Source of the DNA: Cohnella kolymensis
Lineage (GTDB): Bacteria > Bacillota > Bacilli > Paenibacillales > Paenibacillaceae
NCBI RefSeq assembly: GCF_000829465.1
Contig: NZ_JXAL01000012.1
Span: forward strand, 22,168 to 86,167
Reading direction: 5' to 3'
DNA: 64,000 nucleotides
Positions 7,811-20,470 of the stretch are shown here, piece by piece (position 1 is the stretch's first letter; every line of letters begins with the position of its first letter). Made by a program: the position numbers and the translations under genes. The notes below the pieces were generated by a model that saw only the letters and a program-made list of their open reading frames with translations, was not told the DNA's origin and made no database searches.

Positions 7811-8707
7811 TTGAAAATCGGCTGGAAGCCGCTGATTTGGAGCGCGGCGGCATTGTTGTTGCTTCTCTCGATTCCGACACCCTTTATTGTAATCACAATG
7901 TTCATGATCATGACGCCCTTCGTTGTCCTGTTCACGACACTTAGTCCCGCCCGATTCGCCGCTCACGTCATTGCGATTGCAGCGGCTGCTTTTTTCCTGT
8001 TGGGAGGATACGGGCCTATTGCGCTGACAATAGGCTTGTTCTTCCTCGTTCCGTCACTGGCGATGGGGCTCTTCTATAAAAAGGGTTCGCCGGCACGAAC
8101 GGCAATACTGGCCGGATTTGTCGTCATTCTGGCTCAATTCTTGTTGGAGCTGGTGCTGTTCTCCGTTCAGTTCGATATCGATTTGTCGGCTGAATTGTCC
8201 GGATTGTTAACGACTAGTCTTCAGCAGCTAGGCTCAGACGCCCTTCTGCCGCAGGGATGGACTGTCGATATGCTGAGCGAGAGCTTTATTACATGGCTGC
8301 CGACGGTTATCCTGTTTTTTGCTTTTCTGTTTGCGGTCATCACACACGGGTTGTCCCGATTGGCGCTGCGCACCGCCGGATTCGAGGCGCCTGCCTTGCC
8401 GCCGGCTAAGACCTGGAGACTTCCGCGAAGCTTGGTATTCTATTATCTCGTCGCGATCATAGCCAGTTTTGTCGTTCCGGAGAACGGCGGTTATTGGGAA
8501 GTTGTAATCGCGAACCTTCTTCCGATTTTGCAATTTGCTTTTATCATTCAAGCGATCGGCTTTTTCTTCTTTTTGGCGGATGCGAAACGATGGCCGTCTA
8601 TTGCTGCGGTGCTTCTATCCGTCCCGCTGTTTCTGTTTCCCCCGTTGCATCTCATCGGCTTGATCGACGCGGCCTACCCGCTGCGTCGATATTTTGTGAA
8701 ATCATAA
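7811..8707 (+). CDS. yybS: YybS-family membrane protein (DUF2232)
   Basis: A 298-residue polytopic membrane protein of the DUF2232/YybS family with about eight hydrophobic helices. Family members sit directly upstream of gdpP in many Bacillota; their function is unknown, though some resemble transporter S components. I chose the TTG at 7811 because AAGAGGTGA (7797-7805) is six bases upstream; the GTG at 7802 lies inside that binding site. gdpP follows after 21 bases. Confidence 0.85.
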   Translation: MKIGWKPLIWSAAALLLLLSIPTPFIVITMFMIMTPFVVLFTTLSPARFAAHVIAIAAAAFFLLGGYGPIALTIGLFFLVPSLAMGLFYKKGSPARTAILAGFVVILAQFLLELVLFSVQFDIDLSAELSGLLTTSLQQLGSDALLPQGWTVDMLSESFITWLPTVILFFAFLFAVITHGLSRLALRTAGFEAPALPPAKTWRLPRSLVFYYLVAIIASFVVPENGGYWEVVIANLLPILQFAFIIQAIGFFFFLADAKRWPSIAAVLLSVPLFLFPPLHLIGLIDAAYPLRRYFVKS

Positions 8708-8728
8708 ACGACGGGAGCGATTGCGGAT

Positions 8729-10693
8729 ATGCCTAAGTTTCTCGTGCAGCGTTGGCACGGCATGCATATCGTGTGGGCGCTGCTGCTCATTTTTGCGCTG
8801 ACAGTCGCATTGGCATGGTATCAATGGCTTCTTGGCCTGTTAGGCTTGGTGCTCGGAGGCATTGTCGGTGTCTATGGCGTACTGGCCGAGCGTGCTTTTC
8901 GAAAAGATTTGAACGATTATGTTCTGACACTTTCCTACCGCATCAAAAGCGTCGGCAACGATGTCATCGGACAGCTTCCGTTCGGAATTATCGTCTTTAA
9001 CGAAGACAAAGAAGTACAATGGCATAACGGGTTTGTGTCAACGGTAGTAGGTAAACCTTCAATTGTCGGCGAGCCGGTGGAGGATCATTTTCCCGCTGTG
9101 CTCCAACCTCCCAAAGACAAAGAAACGGGAATTGAAACGACAATTAACGGGCGTGTCTATGAGTTGATTCCACGCATGCAAGAGCGGTTTATCTATGTAC
9201 GGGATATTACCGACCGCTGGACGCTAAGGAAGCGGTACGACGAGGAGAAGCTCGCTCTCGGCATCGTCATGATGGATAATCTCGAAGAGGTCGCGCAAGG
9301 GATGGATGAACAGCAACGGGCGCTTATGCTTTCCAAGGTGACCGGAGAAATCAACGAATGGGCGCAGAAGTACGGCTTATTCCTTAGACGCCTCACATCC
9401 GACCGTTATATGGTCATCACCAACCAGATTAACTTAAAGCACTTGGAACAATCACGTTTTGAATTGTTGGACGATGTGCGGGAAATTACGATCGATCAGA
9501 AACTGCCGATGACGCTCAGTATCGGCTTCGCATCCGGCGCTGAGAACGTGATCGAGCTGGGACAGCTCGTGCAGGGTAGCCTGGATATCGCGCTGGGCCG
9601 CGGGGGCGATCAGGCAGTCGTGAAGGTCGGGCAGCGTCAAAGCTTCTACGGGGGCAAAAGCAATGCGGTCGAGAAGCGTACGCGCGTTCGGGCCCGAGTG
9701 ATCTCGCATGCTTTGCGCGACTTGATCAAAGAAAGCGATCATATCGTCATCATGGGACACAAAAACCCCGATATGGATTCGATGGGAGCGGCCATCGGCG
9801 TAGCGAAGGCCGCCCAGCTCTATGGCAAGGAAGCTTATATCGTGTTGGAGGGAGTCAACCCTTCCATTCAAAGAATGATGGATATGCTGAAAGAAGATGA
9901 ACGCTTGACGCGAAGATTCATTCCGCCGGAAGCGGCGTTCGGGCTTGTCGGCAAGCGTACGCTGGCGGTCGTCGTCGATACCCACCGGGCGACGATGGTG
10001 GCCGAGCCGCGGCTGCTTCAGGGGACCGACAGGATCGTCATCGTGGATCATCACCGCCGCAGCGAAGAATTCATTGAAGATGCGGTGCTTGTCTATATGG
10101 AGCCGTATGCCTCATCGACATGCGAGTTGGTTACCGAACTGCTGCAGTATATTCATGAGCGTATCTCCCTGGATGTCCGTGAAGCTACCTCATTGCTGGC
10201 AGGGATCACCGTCGATACGAAAAGCTTTACTTTGCGTACAGGTTCCCGGACCTTTGAGGCGGCTTCCTTCCTGCGCCGCAACGGCGCCGACTCCGCGCTC
10301 ATCCAGCGAATGTTGAAAGAGGACCTGGACGAGTATATCCGCAAAGCTGAAATCATCCGCCATGCCGAAACCTTTATGGATTCCATCGCCATTGCAGTTT
10401 CCGAATCAGGCAAGGAGATGCCTCAGCTTCTTATCGCGCAAGCGGCAGACACGCTGTTGAACATGACCGGCATTAAAGCATCGTTCGTCGTAGGTTTAAG
10501 GCCGGACGGACTGGTAGGAATCAGCGCCCGTTCGCTCGGACAAATCAATGTGCAAATCGTAATGGAACGGCTTGGAGGCGGAGGACACCTGACGAACGCT
10601 GCGGCGCAGCTGACGGGCACGGTCACCGAGGCCGCCGAGAAATTGAAGAAAGTATTGAAGGATCTCGAAGGGGAAGAGGGGTTGTCCGAATGA
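8729..10693 (+). CDS. gdpP: Cyclic-di-AMP phosphodiesterase GdpP
   Basis: GdpP (YybT), a membrane-bound phosphodiesterase that hydrolyses c-di-AMP to pApA and so tunes potassium homeostasis and wall stress. Its 654 residues give the full architecture: two N-terminal transmembrane helices (about 12-52), a PAS-type sensor (about 75-155), a degenerate GGDEF domain (about 165-305), a DHH domain (about 340-500, with [24 protein letters not shown] and IVDHHRR supplying the manganese ligands), and DHHA1 (about 590-650, ending [13 protein letters not shown]). The stop overlaps the rplI start (ATGA). The yybS-gdpP-rplI order is conserved in Bacillota. Confidence 0.97.
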   Translation: MPKFLVQRWHGMHIVWALLLIFALTVALAWYQWLLGLLGLVLGGIVGVYGVLAERAFRKDLNDYVLTLSYRIKSVGNDVIGQLPFGIIVFNEDKEVQWHNGFVSTVVGKPSIVGEPVEDHFPAVLQPPKDKETGIETTINGRVYELIPRMQERFIYVRDITDRWTLRKRYDEEKLALGIVMMDNLEEVAQGMDEQQRALMLSKVTGEINEWAQKYGLFLRRLTSDRYMVITNQINLKHLEQSRFELLDDVREITIDQKLPMTLSIGFASGAENVIELGQLVQGSLDIALGRGGDQAVVKVGQRQSFYGGKSNAVEKRTRVRARVISHALRDLIKESDHIVIMGHKNPDMDSMGAAIGVAKAAQLYGKEAYIVLEGVNPSIQRMMDMLKEDERLTRRFIPPEAAFGLVGKRTLAVVVDTHRATMVAEPRLLQGTDRIVIVDHHRRSEEFIEDAVLVYMEPYASSTCELVTELLQYIHERISLDVREATSLLAGITVDTKSFTLRTGSRTFEAASFLRRNGADSALIQRMLKEDLDEYIRKAEIIRHAETFMDSIAIAVSESGKEMPQLLIAQAADTLLNMTGIKASFVVGLRPDGLVGISARSLGQINVQIVMERLGGGGHLTNAAAQLTGTVTEAAEKLKKVLKDLEGEEGLSE

Positions 10694-11133
10694 AAGTGAT
10701 CTTTTTGCAAGATGTAAAGGGTCAGGGGAAAAAGGGAGAAGTAAAAGAAGTATCCGAAGGTTATGCGCGTAATTTCTTGCTGCCCAAAGGGGTCGTACAG
10801 ATCGCGACCGAGGGGAACAAGAAGGCGCTCGATCAAATGCAAGCATCCGCCGAGAAAAAGAAAGAGCAGGAGAAGGAAGCCGCCAAGGCGCTGGCGGCCA
10901 GTCTTTCCGAAAAGACGGTTGTGATCAAAGCGAAATCCGGCGAAGGCGGCCGGCTGTTCGGCGCGATCACAAGCAAGCAGATCGCGGATGCATTGGAAGA
11001 GCAAAAAATTAAAATCGACAAGCGAAAAATCGAACTGAATGAGCCGATTCGTACGCTTGGAGTAACCAAAGTGACCGTTAAGCTGCATACCGATGTGAAG
11101 GGCACGTTAAACGTGCAAGTGGTGGAGGCGTAA
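10690..11133 (+). CDS. rplI: 50S ribosomal protein L9
   Basis: Ribosomal protein L9 (147 residues), a two-domain dumbbell that binds 23S rRNA near the L1 stalk. The N-terminal domain shows [33 protein letters not shown] sequence, then comes the long central helix rich in Lys/Glu/Ala (about 42-75) and the C-terminal domain with [16 protein letters not shown]. Its ATG overlaps the gdpP stop. The helicase gene follows after three bases, so the set is translationally packed. Confidence 0.97.
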   Translation: MKVIFLQDVKGQGKKGEVKEVSEGYARNFLLPKGVVQIATEGNKKALDQMQASAEKKKEQEKEAAKALAASLSEKTVVIKAKSGEGGRLFGAITSKQIADALEEQKIKIDKRKIELNEPIRTLGVTKVTVKLHTDVKGTLNVQVVEA

Positions 11134-11136
11134 CAC

Positions 11137-12509
<1,373 letters not shown>

Positions 12510-12521
12510 TCCGACTATTGA

Positions 12522-13967
<1,446 letters not shown>

Positions 13968-13977
13968 AAGCAGCAAG

Positions 13978-14028
13978 AAGAGCCGATCAGGGCGGAGCTT
14001 AGCTCCCTCTGACCCGGCTCTTTTTTTG
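13978..14028 (+). terminator. Terminator of purA
   Basis: Outer stem AAGAGCCG/CGGCTCTT with an inner helix GGGCGGAGCT/AGCTCCCTC, followed by seven T residues. Confidence 0.9.
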
Positions 14029-14166
14029 TTTTTTCATCCACGGGTCTTAATCTTCCTCGGTCTCTGGTCCAGGTACAAAAACATCCTTGCGACCATGTTA
14101 GATCTTTCCAAAAGCACTTACAATGTGGAACGTAGAGGAATTAAGAGGAAAGAGTGGAGAGAGAAT

Positions 14167-17100
14167 ATGAAGTTTTTTACGAATTTTTCGCTGCGCAATC
14201 CCGTGGCCATTGTGCTGCTGGTGATTCTAGTAGCGGCCGGCGGCCTGTACGCTGCGACGCAGCTCAAACAAGAGCAGCAACCGGAAGTGGCTTTCCCGGG
14301 CGTTATGGTCTCGAGCGTGTATCCGGGAGCGGCTCCGAATGAAGTGTTGAACCAAGTGACACTGCCTCTCGAGAAAGTGCTTCGAAATGTGGAAGGTGTT
14401 AAAAACGTTACCTCCCAATCGGCGAACAGCGTGTCTATGCTTCAGCTGGAGTTCGCATTTAACGACGATATGAAGAAGAAGCAGGAAGAAGTCAAACAGG
14501 CGATTGCAGATGTGCAGCTGCCGCAAGAAGTGGAGAAGCCGAAGGTTCAGTATTTCTCCACTACGAATCAACCGATTATGTATACGACAGTGACCGCGCA
14601 AAAAGATCTTTCCGTCGAGCAGCTCACGACAATCGTGAAAAATTCGGTCGTTCCTGATCTGCAGACGATCGAAGGGGTTACTGACGTGCAAGTGGCGGGC
14701 ATGAAAGATGATGGCGTCTATATTCGCCTGGATGCTGCCAAAATGGCCGAAAAAGGTATCTCCTACGATCAGGTGATGGGTGCTCTTCAAGCCAACAATT
14801 TAAGTGTTCCGCTGGGCGAAGCCACTGTTGACCACAATAATTTGCCGGTGTTCGTACAGGGGGATTTACGCTCCTTGGAGCAATTGAAGCAATGGAATTT
14901 GACGCCTGCCGGTGATGTTAAGCTTACTGATATCGCACAAATCGAGCAAGGCAAAGACCTGAGCGTCATCAACCTTACCAACGGTAAACCGAGCATCACC
15001 TTGAACATCGTAAAGTCAGGCACCGCCAACACCGTTGAAGTGTCCGATAAAGTGCTGCAGGTATATGAAGATGCCGAGAAGAGCGGCGAAATCAAGACGA
15101 TGATCATGTATAACCGGGCAACGGACGTAAAAGACTCGGTCAGCACATTGGCACGTGAAGGCGGATTAGGCGCATTGTTCGCATCTATCCTGATCCTGTT
15201 CTTCCTGCGCAATTTCCGGGCGACGCTGATCGCCATCGTCTCTATTCCGTTGTCTATGCTTATTGCGATGATTTGTCTGAACTACTTTACCGACGTAACT
15301 TTAAACATTATGACGCTCGGGGGTCTGGCCGTTGCCACCGGTCGGGTGGTGGACGACAGCATCGTGGTCATTGAAAATCTCGTCCGCCGGATGCGCGGTG
15401 AGAAGATGAGCAAAGATCTCATTCTCTCTGCAACAGCCGAAGTAGGAAGAGCGATTACCTCCTCTACGATCACAACGGTTGCCGTGTTCGCGCCGCTTGG
15501 GTTGCTCTCCGGAATGATCGGCGGTTATTTCCGCCCATTCGCCTGGACCGTTGCCTTCGCCTTGTTATCTTCCCTGCTCGTAGCGTTGACGGTCGTACCG
15601 CTAATGGCATGGGCGCTAATGAAAAACGCGAAGCCGAAGGAAGAGAAAGAGTCGGCGATGAGCCGCGGCTACAAGCGCGTACTTCGCTGGTCGCTCGGTC
15701 ACAAAGCAGTCGTGCTCGTTCTTGCGATGCTGCTGTTCGTCGGCAGCCTCGTGCCGATGTTTGCGGGCGCGGTGGGGGTCACCTTGCTTCCGGAAACGGA
15801 TTATAAATACATGTTTGCAACATTGAAAATGCCGAAGGGCACAAGCCTTGACGTCCTCCAATCAGAAGCCGATAAGATGGATGTCGTCATTCGTGAGCAT
15901 CACAATGTTCACAACACGAGCCTCACTCTTGGAGGCAGCATTACCGGAGGCGGAGATTCCAGCACCGCTGAATGGTTTATCGGGCTCACTTCCGACACCG
16001 ACCTGGATCAATTTACCGACGAGGTCGGAAAGAAAGTTAAGGTACCTCAAGACGCTGAGTTCAGTCTAATCAAAGACGATATGGCCGGAGGCGGGGCGAT
16101 CTCCGTTACGGTGACCGGTTCGTCAGCCGCAGACATTCGAATTGCGACGGAACAAATCACGGATACGATCAGCAAAGTTAAGGGAACTTCGAACGTCAGC
16201 AATAACTTGCAACATGGAACAAAAGGCATCGCAATCGAAGTCCGTCAGAGTGACGCTTTGAAAAACGGGCTGTCAGCCGCTCAGGCATCGTTCATGCTGA
16301 GGCCTTTCCTGACCGAAACGAAAGCGGGCCGGATCGGGGACGGCTCGAAAGCCAGCGACCTATACTTGGCTCTGAACGGTGTGTCGATCGCTTCGGTGGA
16401 CGACATTGCGAACTTGAAGCTCCAAACACCTTTGGGTAAAAACATTCAAGTACGAGACATTGCTGACGTCAAGGAAGTGCAGCTCCCTAGCACGGTACAA
16501 TTCAAGAATGGTTCCGAGTTTGCTACTGTGTCCGGTAAAATCACAGAGAAAAATGCCGGCAAAGTAAACACGGATATCGAGAACGCATTAAAGGAACTCA
16601 AACTGCCTGCTGGAGTCGAGTATTCGTTCGGCGGCAGCAACGCGGACATTCAACAGATGATAACGGATATGATGATGGCCATGATGATCGCGGTCGGTAT
16701 GGTATACATTGTGATGGTCATCGCCTTCCGTGAAGGCCGCGCGCCTCTCGCTGTATTGTTCTCCCTCCCATTCGCCCTGATCGGCGGTTTGGTAGGAACG
16801 ATGGCGGCAGGCGAACCGATTTCCGTATCGAGCATGATCGGCTTCTTGATGCTCATCGGGATCGTGGTCACGAACGCCATCGTTCTGGTCGAGCGTGTAC
16901 AGCAGCAGATTGAACATGGTGTAAGTATTCGTGAAGCATTGATTGAAGCGGGCGGAACGCGCTTGCGGCCGATTCTGATGACGGCCATCGCCACGATCTG
17001 CGCCTTGATCCCGCTGGCAATCGGCCTTGGCGGCGGAAGCATCATTTCAAGCGGCCTAGCGGTTGTCGTGATCGGCGGGCTCGCAAGCTCTACGCTTCTC

Positions 17101-17202
17101 ACACTGGTCGTAGTGCCGGTAATGTATGAGCTGCTCTATTTCAAACGCTCTCGGAAGCAGCGTATGGCCAGCAAGCCTGTGACAGCGGAAGCTGCGGCTT
17201 AA
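14167..17202 (+). CDS. RND-family efflux transporter (AcrB/SwrC-like)
   Basis: A 1011-residue resistance-nodulation-division exporter driven by the proton gradient, of the hydrophobe/amphiphile type. It has the duplicated layout: an N-terminal helix (about 12-30), a large porter loop with PGAAPNEVLNQVTLPLE, a block of helices with GLAVATGRVVDDSIVVIEN carrying the proton-relay acidic pair, a second outer loop (about 560-800), and a final block with IGIVVTNAIVLVERV. Gram-positive relatives include B. subtilis SwrC (surfactin self-resistance and swarming). No membrane-fusion partner gene lies nearby, which is normal for Gram-positives. The ATG at 14167 follows GTGGAGAGAG. The substrate is unknown. 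Confidence 0.92.
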   Translation: MKFFTNFSLRNPVAIVLLVILVAAGGLYAATQLKQEQQPEVAFPGVMVSSVYPGAAPNEVLNQVTLPLEKVLRNVEGVKNVTSQSANSVSMLQLEFAFNDDMKKKQEEVKQAIADVQLPQEVEKPKVQYFSTTNQPIMYTTVTAQKDLSVEQLTTIVKNSVVPDLQTIEGVTDVQVAGMKDDGVYIRLDAAKMAEKGISYDQVMGALQANNLSVPLGEATVDHNNLPVFVQGDLRSLEQLKQWNLTPAGDVKLTDIAQIEQGKDLSVINLTNGKPSITLNIVKSGTANTVEVSDKVLQVYEDAEKSGEIKTMIMYNRATDVKDSVSTLAREGGLGALFASILILFFLRNFRATLIAIVSIPLSMLIAMICLNYFTDVTLNIMTLGGLAVATGRVVDDSIVVIENLVRRMRGEKMSKDLILSATAEVGRAITSSTITTVAVFAPLGLLSGMIGGYFRPFAWTVAFALLSSLLVALTVVPLMAWALMKNAKPKEEKESAMSRGYKRVLRWSLGHKAVVLVLAMLLFVGSLVPMFAGAVGVTLLPETDYKYMFATLKMPKGTSLDVLQSEADKMDVVIREHHNVHNTSLTLGGSITGGGDSSTAEWFIGLTSDTDLDQFTDEVGKKVKVPQDAEFSLIKDDMAGGGAISVTVTGSSAADIRIATEQITDTISKVKGTSNVSNNLQHGTKGIAIEVRQSDALKNGLSAAQASFMLRPFLTETKAGRIGDGSKASDLYLALNGVSIASVDDIANLKLQTPLGKNIQVRDIADVKEVQLPSTVQFKNGSEFATVSGKITEKNAGKVNTDIENALKELKLPAGVEYSFGGSNADIQQMITDMMMAMMIAVGMVYIVMVIAFREGRAPLAVLFSLPFALIGGLVGTMAAGEPISVSSMIGFLMLIGIVVTNAIVLVERVQQQIEHGVSIREALIEAGGTRLRPILMTAIATICALIPLAIGLGGGSIISSGLAVVVIGGLASSTLLTLVVVPVMYELLYFKRSRKQRMASKPVTAEAAA

Positions 17203-17215
17203 AAGCCGAAATGCC

Positions 17216-17260
17216 AGGAACCCCCTTATCGCATCCGCGCAAGGGGGTTCCTCTTTTTCT
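17216..17260 (+). terminator. Terminator of RND transporter gene
   Basis: A 12-bp perfect stem AGGAACCCCCTT/AAGGGGGTTCCT is followed by CTTTTTCT. Confidence 0.93.
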
Positions 17261-17348
17261 AGCGAAAATTCGCCAAACGTTATAGGAATGATTAAAGGGA
17301 GGTTTGCCCATACTAAAAACTATGAAAGATTTGCCGGGAGGTAAAAAA

Positions 17349-18005
17349 ATGTTTAAATGGATGAGCTGGGTAGTCCGGATGGGAGCGACAGCATTGCTGC
17401 TCAGCTTCTTGTGCATATGGACAACAGGTTATATCGTCAACAGCTATATGGAATCATTGATCAAGCAGTTGGAACTGCCTATTGAAACAAAACCCTTCGC
17501 GCTGTCCGGGATCTGGGGAACGCTATGGGGCGCCGGCAGCTTCCCGGACAAGGAAGCCGCGCCAAGCGAAACGCCGAACCAAGAAAATCCGTCGCAGGAG
17601 GCAACATCAACCCCAGATACGTCGACGGGAAACTCAGCCGCAGCCCCAACAGATGACAGCCCAAATGATCAACCGCCGATTGCTTCTCCTGAGCCTGATC
17701 AGGAAGCCGTCCCGGAACCGCCAACGAGCACCGATGATACAGAACCTGTTTTCAACGAGGACTCGGCAGCCGGACAGCTTAGCGCCGCCCAGCGTCAGGA
17801 ATTGTATGCGATGGTTGTCTCCAAATTAAATGCCGAGCAGCTGAAGCTGCTTTCAGATTCATTGGAAGGCGGTCTAACGCAAGATGAGCTCACAGCGGTG
17901 GACGCGATGCTTAAAAATTCCTTATCTGAAGAAGAGTATAAACAAATGATGGGCTTGCTGAAAGGCACGATGAAAGCCGATTTATCCCCGTCAACAGAGG
18001 GTTAA
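17349..18005 (+). CDS. Hypothetical membrane-anchored protein with disordered linker
   Basis: I do not recognise this 218-residue protein. It has one transmembrane helix near the N-terminus (about residues 12-34). A long Pro/Glu/Ser/Thr/Asp-rich, probably disordered, segment follows (about 65-145). The C-terminal module is helical and acidic, with two similar LxxEQLxLLxxxLxGGL and ELTAVDAMLKNSLSEEEYKQM stretches. The layout suggests a membrane-tethered outer-face protein. The ATG at 17349 has GGGAGG (17336-17341) upstream. It lies between the RND terminator and the M23 peptidase promoter, so it is probably its own unit. A role in wall or spore-surface biology would be inference from neighbours only. 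Confidence 0.65.
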   Translation: MFKWMSWVVRMGATALLLSFLCIWTTGYIVNSYMESLIKQLELPIETKPFALSGIWGTLWGAGSFPDKEAAPSETPNQENPSQEATSTPDTSTGNSAAAPTDDSPNDQPPIASPEPDQEAVPEPPTSTDDTEPVFNEDSAAGQLSAAQRQELYAMVVSKLNAEQLKLLSDSLEGGLTQDELTAVDAMLKNSLSEEEYKQMMGLLKGTMKADLSPSTEG

Positions 18006-18085
18006 GCCTATTAATAGACCAAAGCCGCCTCCGGTATGCGAAGGTGTCTGTTTTCTTTTATTTCCAATAATCCCCATATTTAAGG

Positions 18086-18115
18086 TTGATAGTCTCATCG
18101 CAACTATGCTAAAGT
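18086..18115 (+). promoter_or_regulatory. Promoter of M23 peptidase gene
   Basis: TTGATA (18086-18091) and TAAAGT (18110-18115) with an 18-base spacer; the -10 is preceded by TGC, an extended -10 form. Confidence 0.55.
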
Positions 18116-18181
18116 AATAAACAACCTTTTTCCAGATTAGAGGGAAAGGAATATGAATATGTAAAAGTAAAGGAGAAGATC

Positions 18182-19606
18182 ATGGCCGTTTTCAGGGGAA
18201 CGGATCGGATCCGGAACATCACAGCCGCCTTACGGCAAAGCTTCCGGCGCGTTCGGTCCAAGCGCTTGAAAGGAATGACAGTTGTCGAGAAAACTACTCA
18301 AACCCACTTAACCTACTATCAGAAGAATGATCGCCGGCCGCTCATTGCAGCCGTGCTCGTGCTTTTTGTGTCGATTGCCGCTGCCGTTGGTGGACAGCAA
18401 TATATTCAAGCTCACAGCATGGACTATTACAAGGTTCTCGTAGACGGTAAACCGGTCGGCGAGATCAGCGATCGTCAGAAAGTCGAGCAGCTGTTGCAGA
18501 GCATATCCTCCCAGCTGAACCGTGCGGACACTCCCGTGCAATACGCGATCGACGAAGGACAGGTCACTTATGAAGCGCTCAGTGCTTATCGAAAGCAGAC
18601 GGACGACGAGTCTACCCTGAAGCTTATTGCAGGAGCGCTGCAGACACATCCGGTCGGCGTGCAGCTGGTCGTCGACGGAATGGCCGTCGGCATTGTCCGA
18701 GATCAGAAGACCGCGGATGCCTTGCTTGAGAGAGTCAAGCACAAATATTTACCCGCAAACAGCAAGGCCGAACCTGCCATCAAGTCGTTGTCGTTCCGGG
18801 CTGAGTCGATGAATGCAGCTGATTCGAAGCCGGATCACAGAGTCACATCCGTAAATTTCGAAGAACAGGTGAAGACGCGGACGGTGAGCTTACACAACCG
18901 GCAGTTGTCGGATCCGGAAGATCTGTACCGCAAGCTGACGACAAGAGAACCCGTATCGCAGACCGAATCGGATCCTCCTGTTCTCAATGTGAAATCGGTA
19001 GAACAAGTAACTGAGATTGAAGTGATTGAACCGAAAATTATTTACAAGACCAGCGATGAACTGAAGCTGGGCAAATCGAAAGTCATCCAAGAAGGAACGG
19101 ACGGACAGCAGCAAGTGACCTACCGGCTGCTCAAGAGAAACGGATATTTGATCGAAGAGACAATCGTAACCCACAAAGTTCTCAAAGCCGCCTCACCCAC
19201 GATTATTCTGAAAGGAACAAAAGTGGTGCAGGGCGAGGGTACAGGGACATTCTCCTGGCCGGTTGTCGGGGCTCGAATTACAAGCTACATGGGCGAACGA
19301 TGGGGCCGGATGCATAAGGGAATCGACCTGGTCGGAGACAGCAGCATATTGGCCGCGGACAACGGCGTCATTGAATTCGCCGGTTACAAAGGAGCCATGG
19401 GCAAAGCCATAATAATCGACCACAACAACGGCTTCAAAACCGTATATGGACATATGAAAAGCATCAATGTGAAAGAAGGCCAAGTCGTCGAGAAGGGCGA
19501 GGTCATCGGAGTTATGGGCAGCACCGGGCGTTCTACAGGAACTCATCTGCATTTTGAAGTTCATTTTAACGATAAAGTGAAGAATCCTACCAGTTACTTG
19601 TCATAA
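18182..19606 (+). CDS. G5 domain-M23 family metallopeptidase
   Basis: A 474-residue secreted or anchored cell-wall endopeptidase of the LytM/M23 type. One transmembrane segment lies at about residues 53-73. It is followed by an outer region with VDGKPVGEISDRQKVEQLL-type repeats (about 85-190), a G5 domain (about 270-345), and the M23 domain (about 355-474). Zinc ligands are visible in MHKGIDLV (His and Asp), in VYGHMKSI and in the final HLHFEVHF. The ATG at 18182 follows AAAGGAGAAG. In B. subtilis WalRK controls such hydrolases, and the walRK genes follow directly, although no exact WalR box is seen upstream. Confidence 0.9.
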   Translation: MAVFRGTDRIRNITAALRQSFRRVRSKRLKGMTVVEKTTQTHLTYYQKNDRRPLIAAVLVLFVSIAAAVGGQQYIQAHSMDYYKVLVDGKPVGEISDRQKVEQLLQSISSQLNRADTPVQYAIDEGQVTYEALSAYRKQTDDESTLKLIAGALQTHPVGVQLVVDGMAVGIVRDQKTADALLERVKHKYLPANSKAEPAIKSLSFRAESMNAADSKPDHRVTSVNFEEQVKTRTVSLHNRQLSDPEDLYRKLTTREPVSQTESDPPVLNVKSVEQVTEIEVIEPKIIYKTSDELKLGKSKVIQEGTDGQQQVTYRLLKRNGYLIEETIVTHKVLKAASPTIILKGTKVVQGEGTGTFSWPVVGARITSYMGERWGRMHKGIDLVGDSSILAADNGVIEFAGYKGAMGKAIIIDHNNGFKTVYGHMKSINVKEGQVVEKGEVIGVMGSTGRSTGTHLHFEVHFNDKVKNPTSYLS

Positions 19607-19611
19607 CCTAC

Positions 19612-19653
19612 GAAGCTTTCCCGCCGGTCGGCAGACCGAGGAAAGCTTTTTTC
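19612..19653 (+). terminator. Terminator before walR
   Basis: A 10-bp perfect stem GAAGCTTTCC/GGAAAGCTTT-type with an inner GGTC/GACC pairing, followed by six T residues. Confidence 0.88.
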
Positions 19654-19659
19654 TATGCA

Positions 19660-19688
19660 TTGGGCTCTTGTCGGCATTATGGTAAAAT
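19660..19688 (+). promoter_or_regulatory. Promoter of the wal operon
   Basis: TAAAAT -10 (19683-19688) with a weak TTGGGC -35 (19660-19665) at a 17-base spacing, about 40 bases before walR. Confidence 0.5.
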
Positions 19689-19726
19689 AGCAATAGATTA
19701 GCTTCCGAGAAGCGGAAGGCGGTGAC

Positions 19727-20470
19727 ATGATGCCGGGAAAAATATTGGTCGTGGACGATGAGCGGCCGATTGCGGATATTCTGAAGTTTAATTTGGAAAA
19801 AGAGGGCTACGAGGTCATCTGCGCTTTTGACGGGGAGGCTGCGGTTCGGCTTGCTTTTGAAGAGGATCCGGATCTCATTCTGCTCGATGTGATGCTGCCG
19901 ATTAAAGATGGCATGGATGTATGCCGCGAGGTGCGGGCGCGTCTGTCGACGCCTATCATTATGCTGACCGCCAAAGATTCTGAAATCGATAAAGTGCTCG
20001 GACTCGAGCTCGGAGCGGACGATTACGTGACGAAGCCGTTCGGCACGCGTGAGCTCTTGGCCCGGGTCAAAGCCCATTTGCGCCGCCAGCGCAAGCTTGA
20101 CACGTCACGAAGCGATGAGGACTCGTCTCCTGAGGCGGAACGGCAAGGCCTGAAATTATTTAATCTGTTTATCGATACGGATATGTACGTTGTCTATAAG
20201 AATGGCCAGCCCTTGGACCTGACTCACCGGGAATTCGAATTGGTGCATTATCTGGCGCGCAACAGCGGCAAAGTGATGACCCGGGAGCACCTATTGCAAG
20301 CGGTATGGGGATTTGAGTATTTCGGGGATGTACGGACGGTAGATGTCACGATCCGCCGGCTGCGGGAGAAGCTTGAGGACGATCCCAGCCGCCCTGAAAT
20401 CATTATGACCAGGCGGGGTCTCGGTTATTTGGTGCGCAATCCGAGAATGTCGGGCGGTCAGTACGGATGA
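19727..20470 (+). CDS. walR: Response regulator WalR (YycF)
   Basis: WalR, the essential OmpR-type regulator of cell-wall hydrolase genes. The receiver domain (about 1-120) opens [14 protein letters not shown], with the phospho-acceptor Asp54 in LILLDVMLP and the conserved Lys in DYVTKPFG. A winged-helix DNA-binding domain follows (about 145-240, [15 protein letters not shown] and [16 protein letters not shown]). ATG at 19727 and ATG at 19730 are both possible after GGAAGGCGGTG; B. subtilis numbering favours the second. It overlaps walK by four bases. Confidence 0.97.
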   Translation: MMPGKILVVDDERPIADILKFNLEKEGYEVICAFDGEAAVRLAFEEDPDLILLDVMLPIKDGMDVCREVRARLSTPIIMLTAKDSEIDKVLGLELGADDYVTKPFGTRELLARVKAHLRRQRKLDTSRSDEDSSPEAERQGLKLFNLFIDTDMYVVYKNGQPLDLTHREFELVHYLARNSGKVMTREHLLQAVWGFEYFGDVRTVDVTIRRLREKLEDDPSRPEIIMTRRGLGYLVRNPRMSGGQYG

